Below are positions 43,907 through 53,114 of a stretch of 64,000 bases of DNA, in pieces; within the stretch, counting starts at the first letter, position 1; each line of letters opens with the position of its first letter. Under the pieces are notes generated by a model. That model was given only the letters and a program-made list of their open reading frames with translations, ran no database searches and was not told where the DNA came from. Source of the stretch: Psychroserpens sp041224425 (GTDB taxonomy: Bacteria; Bacteroidota; Bacteroidia; Flavobacteriales; Flavobacteriaceae); the NCBI RefSeq assembly GCF_041224425.1, contig NZ_JBGFGL010000075.1:1-64000 (forward strand), given 5' to 3'. The translations under genes and the position numbers were made by a program.

Positions 43907-43914
43907 TAAATTTG
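43907..43914 (+). promoter_or_regulatory. -7 box of the PLP decarboxylase gene
   Basis: TAAATTTG, an exact TANNTTTG. It contains the in-frame TTG at 43912, which therefore should not be the start codon. Confidence 0.55.
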
Positions 43915-43953
43915 CAACTTCAAACGCAATTTTACAAATCAAAGCACAGAGTC

Positions 43954-45324
43954 ATGCATAAGATAGATTTCGACTTGATTGAAATGACCATGGATGTCAT
44001 GAAATACACGATTGATCGTATTTCCCACACCAAACAAAAAGTAGGAAAGCCACTAAAAGCTGAAGTCTTAAAGGGTTTGGTAGGCGACACCGTTACTGAA
44101 GATGGTATTGGTGGTGAAAAAGCATTCCAATTGTGGCGTGAGCATTTAGCGAAAGCCAATGTGCCAGTTGACCATCCTCGTAACTTAGCTTTTGTGCCTG
44201 CTGCTCCAACACGTGCTGCAGTTATGTTCGATTTGGTAACTTCTGTATCAAGTATCCATGGCGCGTATTGGATGGAAGGTGCTGGTGGGATATTCTGTGA
44301 GAATGAAGCCATGGCGTGGATTGTCTCTTTGACGGGATTACCTGAAGGTGCTTTTGGTGTCTTTACCAGTGGTGGAACGGCAGCGAATTTATCAGCTATC
44401 GTTACCGCAAGGGAACACTGGCGAGAAGATGATACTTATAAGCGCGAAAAGGGATTGATTATCACCTCAATGGGAGCACATTCCTCAATAAAAGCGATGG
44501 CGAAAGTGGCTGATGTGGACATTCTTTTGGTAGATTCTGAAGAGCGACTGACAGGTGAAAATCTTCGTGAAACGATTGATAATTTGACTTTTCATCAGCG
44601 TAAGCGATTGTTTGCGATCGTAGCGACAGGTGGAACGACTAACGCTGGAATCATAGATGATTTGGCTGGTATTGCTGAAGTTTGTGATCAAGAACGTATT
44701 TGGTTTCACGTGGATGCTGCTTATGGCGGTGGTGCGCTTGTAGCTGATTCGGTACGTCATTTGTTTGATGGTATCGAACGTGCCGATAGTATAACCATCG
44801 ATCCGCATAAATGGATGTTTTCGCCATACGATTGTGGCGCTGTGATATACAGGCGACCAGAATTTGCAAAAAAAGCGCATTCGCAGGAAGGATCGTATCT
44901 AGATATTTTTAAGGACGAAGGTGCTCATGGTTTCAATCCAACCGATTACCAAATTCAATTGACGCGTCGTGTAAGGGGATTGCCTTTGTGGTTCTCTTTA
45001 GCAACTCATGGTACCAATCGATACAAGGAAGCAGTCGAGCGTGGCATCGAATTGGCTCAAATTGCAGGAAAGTTGATTGAAGAAAATCCCAATGTTGAAT
45101 TGGTTCGTGAACCGAGTTTGTCCTGTGTGCTTTTCCGAAGAAAAGGATGGCAACCTGAAGACTATACCAATTGGACGTACGATAATCACGAGAAAGGTTT
45201 TGCTTTGGTGACTCCAACCAAATGGAAGAATGGCGATACTTATGAGACGGTCTCTAGATTTTGCTTTATCAATCCTGATACAACTGAACAAGATATCCAA
45301 CAGATTCTAGATACAATGTCGTAG
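43954..45324 (+). CDS. PLP-dependent group II decarboxylase (glutamate/aspartate/aromatic type)
   Basis: A 456-aa pyridoxal-phosphate enzyme. FTSGGTAANLSAIVTAREH binds the cofactor phosphate, HVDAAYGGGALV carries the ring-contact Asp, and SITIDPHKWMFSPYDCGAV carries the Schiff-base Lys. The start at ATG 43954 (MHKIDFDLIEMTMDVM) is chosen over the TTG at 43912, which lies in the -7 box. The substrate cannot be assigned safely; relatives decarboxylate aspartate, glutamate or aromatic amino acids. Confidence 0.9.
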   Translation: MHKIDFDLIEMTMDVMKYTIDRISHTKQKVGKPLKAEVLKGLVGDTVTEDGIGGEKAFQLWREHLAKANVPVDHPRNLAFVPAAPTRAAVMFDLVTSVSSIHGAYWMEGAGGIFCENEAMAWIVSLTGLPEGAFGVFTSGGTAANLSAIVTAREHWREDDTYKREKGLIITSMGAHSSIKAMAKVADVDILLVDSEERLTGENLRETIDNLTFHQRKRLFAIVATGGTTNAGIIDDLAGIAEVCDQERIWFHVDAAYGGGALVADSVRHLFDGIERADSITIDPHKWMFSPYDCGAVIYRRPEFAKKAHSQEGSYLDIFKDEGAHGFNPTDYQIQLTRRVRGLPLWFSLATHGTNRYKEAVERGIELAQIAGKLIEENPNVELVREPSLSCVLFRRKGWQPEDYTNWTYDNHEKGFALVTPTKWKNGDTYETVSRFCFINPDTTEQDIQQILDTMS

Positions 45325-45367
45325 TATTTTCGGTTGACAACCTGTGAAAAAATTACATTTTTATTCG

Positions 45368-45397
45368 TTGCTAAAAAATGCCAAATGATTACTTTTG
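45368..45397 (+). promoter_or_regulatory. Promoter of guaA
   Basis: TTG at 45368-45370, a 19-base spacer and TACTTTTG at 45390-45397, an exact TANNTTTG. The ATG at 45401 is 4 bases after the box, so the mRNA may be leaderless. Confidence 0.6.
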
Positions 45398-45400
45398 TGC

Positions 45401-46936
45401 ATGCAACATGACAAGGTATTAATTTTAGATTTTGGATCCCAATACACGCAGCTTATTGCAAGACGTGTAAGAGAATTGAACATCTACTGCGAGATCCATC
45501 CATTCAACAAAATTCCAACCAATTCCGACAGCTTTAAGGCAGTTATCTTATCTGGGAGTCCGATTTCAGTAAGAGGTAAGGATGTGCTTCATCCTGATTT
45601 GTCTAATATTCGAGGAAAAAAACCACTTTTAGCGGTTTGCTATGGCGCGCAATATTTGGCGCATTTTTCAGGTGGTGAGGTAGCCGAATCAAGTACACGC
45701 GAATATGGTCGTGCCAACTTAGGTTTCATAAAATCCAATGAAGATTTCTTTGAGAATATCCATGAAGGAAGCCAAGTGTGGATGAGCCATAGCGATACCA
45801 TCAAAAAATTACCAAAAGGAGGAGTATTACTAGCCAGTACTGAAGATGTCGAAAATGCAGCCTTTAAGATTGAAGGCGAAAACACCTATGCCATCCAGTT
45901 CCATCCTGAAGTGTATCACTCAACTGATGGACATCAATTGTTGCATAATTTCTTAATTAAAATTGCTCAAGTCAACCAAGACTGGACACCGCAATCCTTT
46001 GTTGAGGAAACGGTTGAAGAATTAAAGTCAACACTTGGAAACGATAAAGTCGTTTTAGGTTTATCTGGCGGAGTAGATTCTTCAGTAGCTGCAATGTTGT
46101 TACATAAAGCCATTGGGAAAAACCTCTACTGCATCTTTGTGAATAATGGTTTACTTCGCAAAAATGAATTCGAGGATGTCTTACACCAATATGAAGGTAT
46201 GGGATTGAACGTGAAAGGTGTTGATGCTTCGGCACGCTTTTTGGATGCTTTAGAAGGTAAAAGCGATCCTGAGGAAAAACGAAAAACCATAGGTCGCGTG
46301 TTCATTGAGGTTTTTGATGATGAAGCTCATCGCATTCAAGATGTAAAATGGTTGGCCCAAGGTACCATCTATCCAGATGTGATTGAAAGCGTTTCGGCTA
46401 CTGGTGGTCCAAGTGCAACCATAAAAAGCCATCATAATGTTGGTGGTCTACCAGACTTCATGAAGTTGAAGGTGGTTGAACCTTTAAAATCCTTATTTAA
46501 GGATGAGGTACGACGTGTTGGTGCATCGATGAATATGGACGCATTGCTTTTAGGCCGTCATCCATTTCCGGGTCCTGGTTTGGCCATTCGTATTTTGGGT
46601 GACATTACTAGAGAGAAAGTTCGTATCTTACAAGAAGTTGACGCGGTTTTTATCAATAACTTGAGATCGTGGAATTTGTACGACAAAGTTTGGCAGGCTG
46701 GAGCTATGTTGCTACCGGTTAATAGTGTTGGTGTGATGGGAGACGAGCGTACTTATGAAAAATGTGTGGCACTTCGCGCTGTGGAAAGTACCGATGGAAT
46801 GACTGCAGATTGGGTGAATTTGCCGTATGAATTTTTACAAAAAACCTCAAATGAAATAATAAATAAGGTAAAAGGCGTTAATAGAGTAGTGTACGACATT
46901 AGCTCTAAGCCACCTGCAACGATTGAATGGGAATAA
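45401..46936 (+). CDS. guaA: GMP synthase (glutamine-hydrolysing)
   Basis: Converts XMP to GMP using glutamine and ATP. The 511-aa fused enzyme has the class I amidotransferase triad (AVCYGAQYLA Cys, QFHPEVYHS His-Glu), the PP-loop GLSGGVDSSVAAML, and the C-terminal dimer domain ending SSKPPATIEWE. The ATG at 45401 gives MQHDKVLILDFGSQYTQL, the known start; an in-frame TTG at 45395 is inside the -7 promoter box. Confidence 0.97.
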   Translation: MQHDKVLILDFGSQYTQLIARRVRELNIYCEIHPFNKIPTNSDSFKAVILSGSPISVRGKDVLHPDLSNIRGKKPLLAVCYGAQYLAHFSGGEVAESSTREYGRANLGFIKSNEDFFENIHEGSQVWMSHSDTIKKLPKGGVLLASTEDVENAAFKIEGENTYAIQFHPEVYHSTDGHQLLHNFLIKIAQVNQDWTPQSFVEETVEELKSTLGNDKVVLGLSGGVDSSVAAMLLHKAIGKNLYCIFVNNGLLRKNEFEDVLHQYEGMGLNVKGVDASARFLDALEGKSDPEEKRKTIGRVFIEVFDDEAHRIQDVKWLAQGTIYPDVIESVSATGGPSATIKSHHNVGGLPDFMKLKVVEPLKSLFKDEVRRVGASMNMDALLLGRHPFPGPGLAIRILGDITREKVRILQEVDAVFINNLRSWNLYDKVWQAGAMLLPVNSVGVMGDERTYEKCVALRAVESTDGMTADWVNLPYEFLQKTSNEIINKVKGVNRVVYDISSKPPATIEWE

Positions 46937-47069
46937 GGTTGTGACAAAATCACAAGTCTTGTTTCTAACTTTATGAAGTCGTTCCTTTTAGGAATAATTT
47001 CGGAAAGCTAAAAGCGGTGTAACCATCATAAGTGCTTTAATTGAGGAAGCTCTTGTAACATATTTTTAA

Positions 47070-48977
47070 ATGAAAAAACTCTTAATCATCATCTTTGTCC
47101 TGTGTTGCCATATGTCTGTTTTGGCACAAGATTACAAAACCCATAAGGTTCAAGAAGGCGAAACTATAGAACAAATAGCCAAAACATATTTGGTCACACC
47201 CTTTGATATTTTCGCTTTGAATCCTGATGCAAAAGAAGGCTTGAAGCCTAATATGGTTTTGATCATACCTACATCAGGTGTTAAAAACGAACCTATCCAA
47301 GAAGAAACAAGAGAGCTCATTGGCTACAAAACACATAAGGTAAAGCGAAAGGAAACCTTATTCAGTATTTCCCAAAAGTATAACATCAAGGTTGAGGATA
47401 TTAAGAAACACAATACTCAACTCTACTCTGAAAACCTTAGAAAAGGTGATAAGATCAAAATTCCACGCTTTAAGACCATTGTGAATAAAGTCTCCTTAAA
47501 CAATACCATCAAAAAGTATAAGGTACAACCTAAAGAAGGGAAGTGGCGCGTGGCTTATAAATTCGGAATTACCGTTCCTGAATTGGAAGCCTTGAATCCA
47601 AATATGAACGAGGTATTGCAACCAGGTGATGAGCTTAACGTGCCTAACATTAGCAATAATGAGGAGAAAACCGTTGAAGAGAATTTCAATTATTACACGG
47701 TTTTAAAGAGCGAAGGTTATATGGCCCTAAACCGAAAATTAGGTGTGACGCAAGAAGAGTTGGAAGCTTTGAATCCAGAACTTAAGAATGGCGGACTCAA
47801 ACTTGGGATGGTTTTAAAAGTACCAGCGGATGTGAAAACTACGAATATTGTCAAGGATCTTGCCAACACAAACTTAAGTTCTAACATTAAGAATCTTAGC
47901 ACCAAACGCATCGCCTTGATGATGCCTTACAGTTTGAATAAAATAGATGTTGATTCAATTGAGGAATCCAAAAAAATGATTCGTAAAAATGCCTTGTTGT
48001 CTGTATCTTTAGACTTTCACGCTGGTGTGTTAATGGCGTTGGATTCTGCTAAAAAATTAGGGATTTCTACACATTTAAAAGTGTTTGATACTCGAAACCA
48101 TGCTGCTCAAATATCAACGATATTAAATGATAACGACTTTTCAGACTATAATGCTGTTATTGGTCCGTTAATGCCAGATCATTTTGATCGAGTGGCTTCG
48201 GCTTTAAAATCAGATCGCGTACCAGTCGTGTCACCTTTGACGATGCCTAAGAATCTATATGAGAATGTGTTTCAAACCATTCCTGCAAATGAACTGTTGG
48301 AAACAGCCATGATCAATTATGTTAAAGCCGATTCCTTGCCAAAACATGTTATTATCATTTCAGATTCTAAGCACAAAGCAATAAGCGATAAACTGAAAGG
48401 TGAATTTCCTTCAGCAAAACAAATATTTTCAAGGAAAAACAAGAAAGGTCAGGAGGCATATTTTATCTATCAAGCTGATTTGGAAAATATTTTTAAACCT
48501 GGAAAGAACATCGTGTTCCTAGAAACCGATAATGAAGGCTTTGCTTCCAATGTGATTAGTTTGGTCAATGGAATGAACATTCTCGACACAGAGATTACCT
48601 TGATGACAACCGACAAAAATAATGCCTTTGAAGGTAAGGAGATTTCAAACTATCACTTGTCTAATCTGAAATTCCACTATCCTTCCGTCAATAAAACCAT
48701 TGCTGTAGAATCGCGTAACAGTTTTGTCAAGCAATACATGAATACCTATGGTGTGAGTCCGAATAAATATGCGGTTCGTGGTTTCGATTTGACCTTGGAT
48801 TTGCTTTTGCGTTTGGCTTCAGAAGATGATTTGTACAAGGCATCTGCGAGTACGGTCGAAACCGAATATGTGGAAAACAAATTCCGTTATTCAAAGAAGT
48901 TGTTTGGAGGTTATTACAATGAAGCGGTCTACATTGTAAAATACGACGATTTAACCATAGTAGAAGCCAAGCTATGA
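47070..48977 (+). CDS. LysM-repeat exported protein with periplasmic-binding-like C-terminus
   Basis: A 635-aa exported protein: signal peptide (ends SVLAQ), four LysM repeats (about 21-66, 84-130, 146-192 and 205-251; for example YKTHKVQEGETIEQIAKTYL), then a type I periplasmic-binding-protein-like domain (about 275-630; RIALMMPYSLNKI, HAGVLMALDSAKKLG, AVIGPLMPDHFDRVAS). LysM should bind peptidoglycan; the second half may bind an amino acid or similar ligand, as recalled for such flavobacterial proteins. Four bases overlap the OsmC gene. Function unproven. Confidence 0.87.
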   Translation: MKKLLIIIFVLCCHMSVLAQDYKTHKVQEGETIEQIAKTYLVTPFDIFALNPDAKEGLKPNMVLIIPTSGVKNEPIQEETRELIGYKTHKVKRKETLFSISQKYNIKVEDIKKHNTQLYSENLRKGDKIKIPRFKTIVNKVSLNNTIKKYKVQPKEGKWRVAYKFGITVPELEALNPNMNEVLQPGDELNVPNISNNEEKTVEENFNYYTVLKSEGYMALNRKLGVTQEELEALNPELKNGGLKLGMVLKVPADVKTTNIVKDLANTNLSSNIKNLSTKRIALMMPYSLNKIDVDSIEESKKMIRKNALLSVSLDFHAGVLMALDSAKKLGISTHLKVFDTRNHAAQISTILNDNDFSDYNAVIGPLMPDHFDRVASALKSDRVPVVSPLTMPKNLYENVFQTIPANELLETAMINYVKADSLPKHVIIISDSKHKAISDKLKGEFPSAKQIFSRKNKKGQEAYFIYQADLENIFKPGKNIVFLETDNEGFASNVISLVNGMNILDTEITLMTTDKNNAFEGKEISNYHLSNLKFHYPSVNKTIAVESRNSFVKQYMNTYGVSPNKYAVRGFDLTLDLLLRLASEDDLYKASASTVETEYVENKFRYSKKLFGGYYNEAVYIVKYDDLTIVEAKL

Positions 48978-49375
48978 CCTCGAAAGTTGTTTATTTAGGA
49001 CATTTGCGTTGCGAAAGCACGCATCTGAAATCAGGAAATTCCTATGTTACCGATGCCCCAACAGACAATAATGGCAAAGGTGAAGCGTTCTCTCCTACAG
49101 ATACTGTAGCTACAGGATTGGCAAATTGTATGATGACGGTTATGGGCATTAAAGCTCGTGATATGGAGGTCGACATGACTGGAACCACAGCGCATGTCAC
49201 CAAAACTATGGCAAGCAATCCACGTCGGATTTCAAAAATTGAAGTGGTATTGGATTTCCCATTTGAAGCCGACGATAAAACCCGAAAGATTTTAGAGCAT
49301 ACAGCCAAAACATGTCCTGTACATTACAGTTTGCATCCTGATATCGAAAGAGATATCACGTTTAACTGGAAATAA
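48974..49375 (+). CDS. OsmC-family protein
   Basis: A 133-aa peroxide-reducing or stress protein of the OsmC/Ohr superfamily, with the two conserved Cys (C52 in GLANCMMTVMGIK, C114 in AKTCPVHYSL). The start overlaps the LysM gene as ATGA. Expected to reduce organic peroxides in the cytoplasm. It is followed by the DUF922 gene with one base shared. Confidence 0.92.
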   Translation: MTSKVVYLGHLRCESTHLKSGNSYVTDAPTDNNGKGEAFSPTDTVATGLANCMMTVMGIKARDMEVDMTGTTAHVTKTMASNPRRISKIEVVLDFPFEADDKTRKILEHTAKTCPVHYSLHPDIERDITFNWK

Positions 49376-49917
49376 TGATGTTACGTTTTATTTTAGTTTT
49401 AGGATTGTTATGCTTTACCAATCCAAATACCGATGAGGTGATGTCTTGGAAGGGCTCTCACAAGCTCACTTGGGCTGATTTTCAAGGAAAAGCGCCACAG
49501 TCTACAGATGCTGCAGCCTTAACGGCTTCAGGGATTACATTTTCTTATTCCTTACGAACCACTAACGGAAAAATCACTAGCGTGACACCAAAGGTGGAAG
49601 CCCATTTTTATCCGAAACAGTCTTGGGTTGTTAAAGATAAAGCAAGCCCTTATATTTTAGCGCATGAACAATTACATTTTGACATCACAGAGCTCCATGT
49701 ACGAAAGTTACGCTATCGTATTGATCAGTTACGCATCACACCAAATGTCAAACGTGATTTAGACCAATTACATCAAGGTGTAAAACGTGAAATGTCAGAC
49801 ATGCAAAATGCCTATGACAGCCAAAGTAAAAACTCCATAAACAAAGAAGAACAAGCCAAATGGAATAGCTATGTAGCCGAACAACTTAAAAAGTATGAAG
49901 CCTTTAAATCCAAATGA
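49375..49917 (+). CDS. DUF922 putative secreted Zn-protease
   Basis: A 180-aa protein with a signal peptide (LVLGLLCFTNPN) and a DUF922 metalloprotease-like domain: WADFQGKAP at the N-terminus and YILAHEQLHFDITELHVR with an HExxH-type H97-E98-Q-L-H101 and a downstream acidic residue. The C-terminus is a charged coiled coil. TAATG overlap with OsmC. Peptidase activity of the family is predicted, not shown here. Confidence 0.85.
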   Translation: MMLRFILVLGLLCFTNPNTDEVMSWKGSHKLTWADFQGKAPQSTDAAALTASGITFSYSLRTTNGKITSVTPKVEAHFYPKQSWVVKDKASPYILAHEQLHFDITELHVRKLRYRIDQLRITPNVKRDLDQLHQGVKREMSDMQNAYDSQSKNSINKEEQAKWNSYVAEQLKKYEAFKSK

Positions 49918-49919
49918 TT

Positions 49920-49947
49920 GTCATTCCGAGCAATGCGGAGGAATCTG
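49920..49947. repeat. Dispersed intergenic repeat, GTCATTCCGAG type
   Basis: GTCATTCCGAGCAATGCGGA followed by GGAATCTG; outer ATTCC/GGAAT arms pair. I recall this as a common dispersed element in Bacteroidota genomes (short palindromic, usually intergenic). It lies right after the DUF922 stop. Confidence 0.6.
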
Positions 49948-50006
49948 TTTAGTTTGAAAGTTTAAAGTCTAAAGTCTCACATCTCACATCTCAAGTCTAA
50001 AAATCC

Positions 50007-50234
50007 ATGCAACCAAATCATCAATTCCTCATCAAACTTGCCCACACCAAAATGCCTTTTGGCAAATACGAAGGCCGTTATTTAATTGACCTTCCAGAAT
50101 ACTATATCGTTTGGTATCACAACAAAGGCTTTCCGAAAGGACAACTCGGACAAATGCTTGAGCAGGTCTATGAATTAAAGATCAACGGACTCGAATATTT
50201 GGTACGTGATATTAAGGAGCGGTTTCCGAAGTAA
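50007..50234 (+). CDS. DUF3820 family protein
   Basis: A 75-aa soluble protein: KMPFGKYEGRYLIDLPEYYI followed by WYHNKGFPKGQLG is diagnostic of DUF3820. It ends in a helix (ERFPK). The family is widespread in bacteria and has no established function. It sits between two dispersed repeats. Confidence 0.85.
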   Translation: MQPNHQFLIKLAHTKMPFGKYEGRYLIDLPEYYIVWYHNKGFPKGQLGQMLEQVYELKINGLEYLVRDIKERFPK

Positions 50235-50262
50235 GTATCAAAATCTATTTATTAATTCAACT

Positions 50263-50289
50263 GTCATCCTGGACTTGATTCAGGATCTC
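50263..50289. repeat. Dispersed intergenic repeat, GTCATCCTGGACTTG type
   Basis: GTCATCCTGGACTTGATTCA then GGATCTC; ATCCTG and CAGGAT form a 6-bp hairpin (50266-50271 / 50281-50286). It is the second member of the same class of Bacteroidota dispersed elements and lies between convergent genes. Confidence 0.55.
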
Positions 50290-50362
50290 ATAACACAATT
50301 TCGGCTTTAGTAACAATTCTAAAAAGCCTTTTTTGGTAAGAATAATCAAATTGCAACTCGAA

Positions 50363-51001
50363 CTAATACGCAGAACGACTTTTCAAAGTATTACCAGTAA
50401 AATACTGCATCCCAGCCTTAATCAACAAAAAAGGAAGAATAATCAATACAGAACCCCATAAATTGGTGGGAGTGAATGTATCAGGAAAGTTGCGCACCAC
50501 AAAAAACATCAAGACAACACCTAGTATGATCGAAACATGAAGTACAAGCATATTGGGCGTAAAATTGCCAAAGCTTACGCGCAAAGGTTGTTGGGTGCTA
50601 TGCAAGACGATTCGCTCAAAAACTATAAACAGTAAGTTGATATTAAAGAACCAGTTTTGAAAGAATAAAATCTTCATATTGGTCATGAGCAGGACCTCGT
50701 TGTTCCAATTGGCCATAAAGGCAAAAAACACCACTAGAAATATAAAATATACTCCCATTTGTATAAAAGAACCCAATATAGGTGTGGTTCGACCAGCTAG
50801 CACAGCGTTGTTGTTCCGTTTAAAGCAAATACGATCGACAACAATCCGAATCAGCTCATTCCACCAAAAAAAGTAAAGGATATAAAACACCGTGGTTTGT
50901 CCGCTCCAAATAGATAGGGCTGTTAGTAGGATAAACACCAAAAAATCCCATTGGGAATAATAGTGTAGTGGTTTATCGACTAGAGCCGTTAGTTTGTTCA
51001 T
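50363..51001 (-). CDS. Multi-pass membrane protein, unknown function
   Basis: A 212-aa membrane protein with five or six hydrophobic segments (for example WDFLVFILLTALSIW, MGVYFIFLVVFFAFM, MLVLHVSIILGVVLMFFVV) and a basic C-terminus (LKSRSAY). It contains WWNELIRIVVDRICFKRNNN between helices. Not assigned to a named family. It is leftward, next to and probably cotranscribed with or separate from the MORN protein gene (61 bases apart). Confidence 0.6.
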   Translation of the reverse strand: MNKLTALVDKPLHYYSQWDFLVFILLTALSIWSGQTTVFYILYFFWWNELIRIVVDRICFKRNNNAVLAGRTTPILGSFIQMGVYFIFLVVFFAFMANWNNEVLLMTNMKILFFQNWFFNINLLFIVFERIVLHSTQQPLRVSFGNFTPNMLVLHVSIILGVVLMFFVVRNFPDTFTPTNLWGSVLIILPFLLIKAGMQYFTGNTLKSRSAY

Positions 51002-51062
51002 GGTGTTTGTTTTTTTGAGGACTTATAAAATCGTCTGTATTAGAATTAGTTGTAGCCACTTT

Positions 51063-53114
51063 TTAGTTGGCATAATCTACCATCAATGTACCCGCTTTAA
51101 ATTCACCATAAGTCTTAACATTCGTCTTTTTATCCAATTTAACGCCTAGACCAGTAAGGTAACCATTATGGGCAAAAGCACCTTTATAAACAAACGCCTC
51201 TGTAAAAAATTGACCTGTATAATTTATTTTACCGCTATCGTCCCAATCGCCCATATAACTTTTTCCGCTAGTCCACATATAACTACCTGCTTTGTAGGGC
51301 TGACCGTTTTTAAAAAATCCCTCGTAAACATCACCTTGATTGTAGGTAATAGATCCGTAACCATCGGTACAATTGCCTAAGCAATTGCCGTTGGTTTTTT
51401 TGTTTAGGTAGTCAGTCAGTAAATTGGTTGTTAACTGGCTATCAGTATAGATGCCCGCTTCAACGGTTGAACCGTTTTTTACAAAATACCCATAGCCATG
51501 TTGTTTTGTGTCTTTCCAGTGGCCATAATAGTATAAGTTGTTTTGTTTCCAATGGTAAATACCATAGCCATCGCGTTTGCCTTCATGGAAATTGCCACTA
51601 AAAGTGTCGCCATTAGCGTAAGTATATTGTGCGTAACCGTTAAGCTTTCCGTTCTTAAAAAAGCCTTCTAATTGAGTACCGCTTTCAAACGTATAGGTTC
51701 CGTAACCATCTGTACAATTTCCTGAGGTACAAGAAGAATCGGCGACGTCATTCTTTTTTGGAGTAGTGCTGTTGTTACTTTCAACCCTATCAACAGCGGG
51801 ATTAAACAACCGTCCTTTATGGAACTGTTCTGGATTTGCAGCACTAAAGTTGCTTAAAACATAGGTTGGTGTATTGTTTAGGGCAAGTACAAAATCCTTT
51901 GTGCCAGATAAATATCCAGAAACCGAAAAGCCTTCAATTAGGTTGCCTTTGTCAAAAAGGGTGACATTCAATTTATCACGATTGGGAACATACCAAATGT
52001 CATTGCCTTCAGAAGTCATTGAAACCACTGGGTATGCTGTCGTTACAACATTAGCAGATTGTGTGACATTTTCTGAAAAATAGGTTTCTTGTTCATTGCT
52101 GATTAAAATATGGTTGTAAAATTTTTGATACTTCAAATCGTACGGGATCTCATAATGAATATAGTTCAACCCTTCCTTGATGAGCAGAGCATTTTTGTCG
52201 CCTTTCAAGAGTAGGATGTCTTTAGCTTTTATCAAGGGCTTAAAAGGAATGGGTGAATTTGAACCAATGCTGAAATCATAGGCATAGGGTGCAATGTAAT
52301 AGGTTGAAGAAATCGGATCGTAAAAAATATAGTCGTTCCCAAATTTGTTGTAAAGTGAAGACCTCACTTTCTTGTCATTGATATACAGGTGAGGCGTAGC
52401 AATACCGCCTTTTAAGTTGAGGTTGTCTGTAGTCTTGATTACGGTTCCGTTTTTCACGATATCATTATGTTCAGAATGGTAAATCATCTCGCGATTAAAA
52501 GGCGTACCTATGATTCTATCCTCAGAATCCCTAAGTGTTCTTTCGGTCCAATTGCCTTTGAGGTCATATAAGTACTTAAACAATTGTGGCTCTTCTGTTT
52601 TAGAGGTTCTTCTTTCAATGAGTAAGCCTTTCTTATAATGACTTTCGCTTCGTAAGGTCTCCAATCCTGACTTTAAACTGGTAACGGTAACAACAATGGT
52701 AATGTCGTCTTGTTGTTGATAACTATGGGTTTCAATTTTATTATGAAAAATACCTTTGATGATTCGGTTCTGTGCATCGTATTCATAAATGTTACCACTT
52801 TCGTTTACGAGATTGCCAGAAGCATCATAGCTGTAGGTGGTCGTGCTGCCATATTTGTCGGTATAGGAAATAACCCGATTGAGATGGTCTTTGGTCACTC
52901 GTTCCTTAGGGTAAAAGCTCAACCAATTCCCTTCTTTGTCGTAAAAACTATAATTCGCTTGAAACACATCGCCTTTCAAATTGGTTAGGCTTAAGTTACT
53001 GCCATTGGGCAAGGGATTTATAGGCGCTTTGTTCCAGTCAATATTTTGACCAAGGATACTTGTGGAGCATAAAAGTAAAAGTAAGTGGAGGAGAATTGGG
53101 CGGCGTGCAATCAT
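51063..53114 (-). CDS. Exported MORN-repeat protein with YD-like N-terminal repeats
   Basis: A 683-aa protein with a signal peptide (ending TSILGQ). Residues about 45-140 have RHS/YD-like repeats (YDKEGNWLSFYP, YSYDASGNLVNESG, YEYDAQNRIIKG). The last third has several MORN repeats (GTYTFESGTQLEGFFKNGKL, DGYGIYHWKQNNLYYYGHW, GEF-type). Three SGNCTDGYGTYTF-like lead-ins occur. MORN repeats often bind lipid or proteins; YD repeats occur in surface and polymorphic toxins. No enzymatic toxin domain seen. Function unknown. Confidence 0.75.
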   Translation of the reverse strand: MIARRPILLHLLLLLCSTSILGQNIDWNKAPINPLPNGSNLSLTNLKGDVFQANYSFYDKEGNWLSFYPKERVTKDHLNRVISYTDKYGSTTTYSYDASGNLVNESGNIYEYDAQNRIIKGIFHNKIETHSYQQQDDITIVVTVTSLKSGLETLRSESHYKKGLLIERRTSKTEEPQLFKYLYDLKGNWTERTLRDSEDRIIGTPFNREMIYHSEHNDIVKNGTVIKTTDNLNLKGGIATPHLYINDKKVRSSLYNKFGNDYIFYDPISSTYYIAPYAYDFSIGSNSPIPFKPLIKAKDILLLKGDKNALLIKEGLNYIHYEIPYDLKYQKFYNHILISNEQETYFSENVTQSANVVTTAYPVVSMTSEGNDIWYVPNRDKLNVTLFDKGNLIEGFSVSGYLSGTKDFVLALNNTPTYVLSNFSAANPEQFHKGRLFNPAVDRVESNNSTTPKKNDVADSSCTSGNCTDGYGTYTFESGTQLEGFFKNGKLNGYAQYTYANGDTFSGNFHEGKRDGYGIYHWKQNNLYYYGHWKDTKQHGYGYFVKNGSTVEAGIYTDSQLTTNLLTDYLNKKTNGNCLGNCTDGYGSITYNQGDVYEGFFKNGQPYKAGSYMWTSGKSYMGDWDDSGKINYTGQFFTEAFVYKGAFAHNGYLTGLGVKLDKKTNVKTYGEFKAGTLMVDYAN

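Noticed and set aside
43912..43953. In-frame TTG start of the PLP decarboxylase
   Set aside because: It lies inside the -7 box; the ATG at 43954 is conserved in style.
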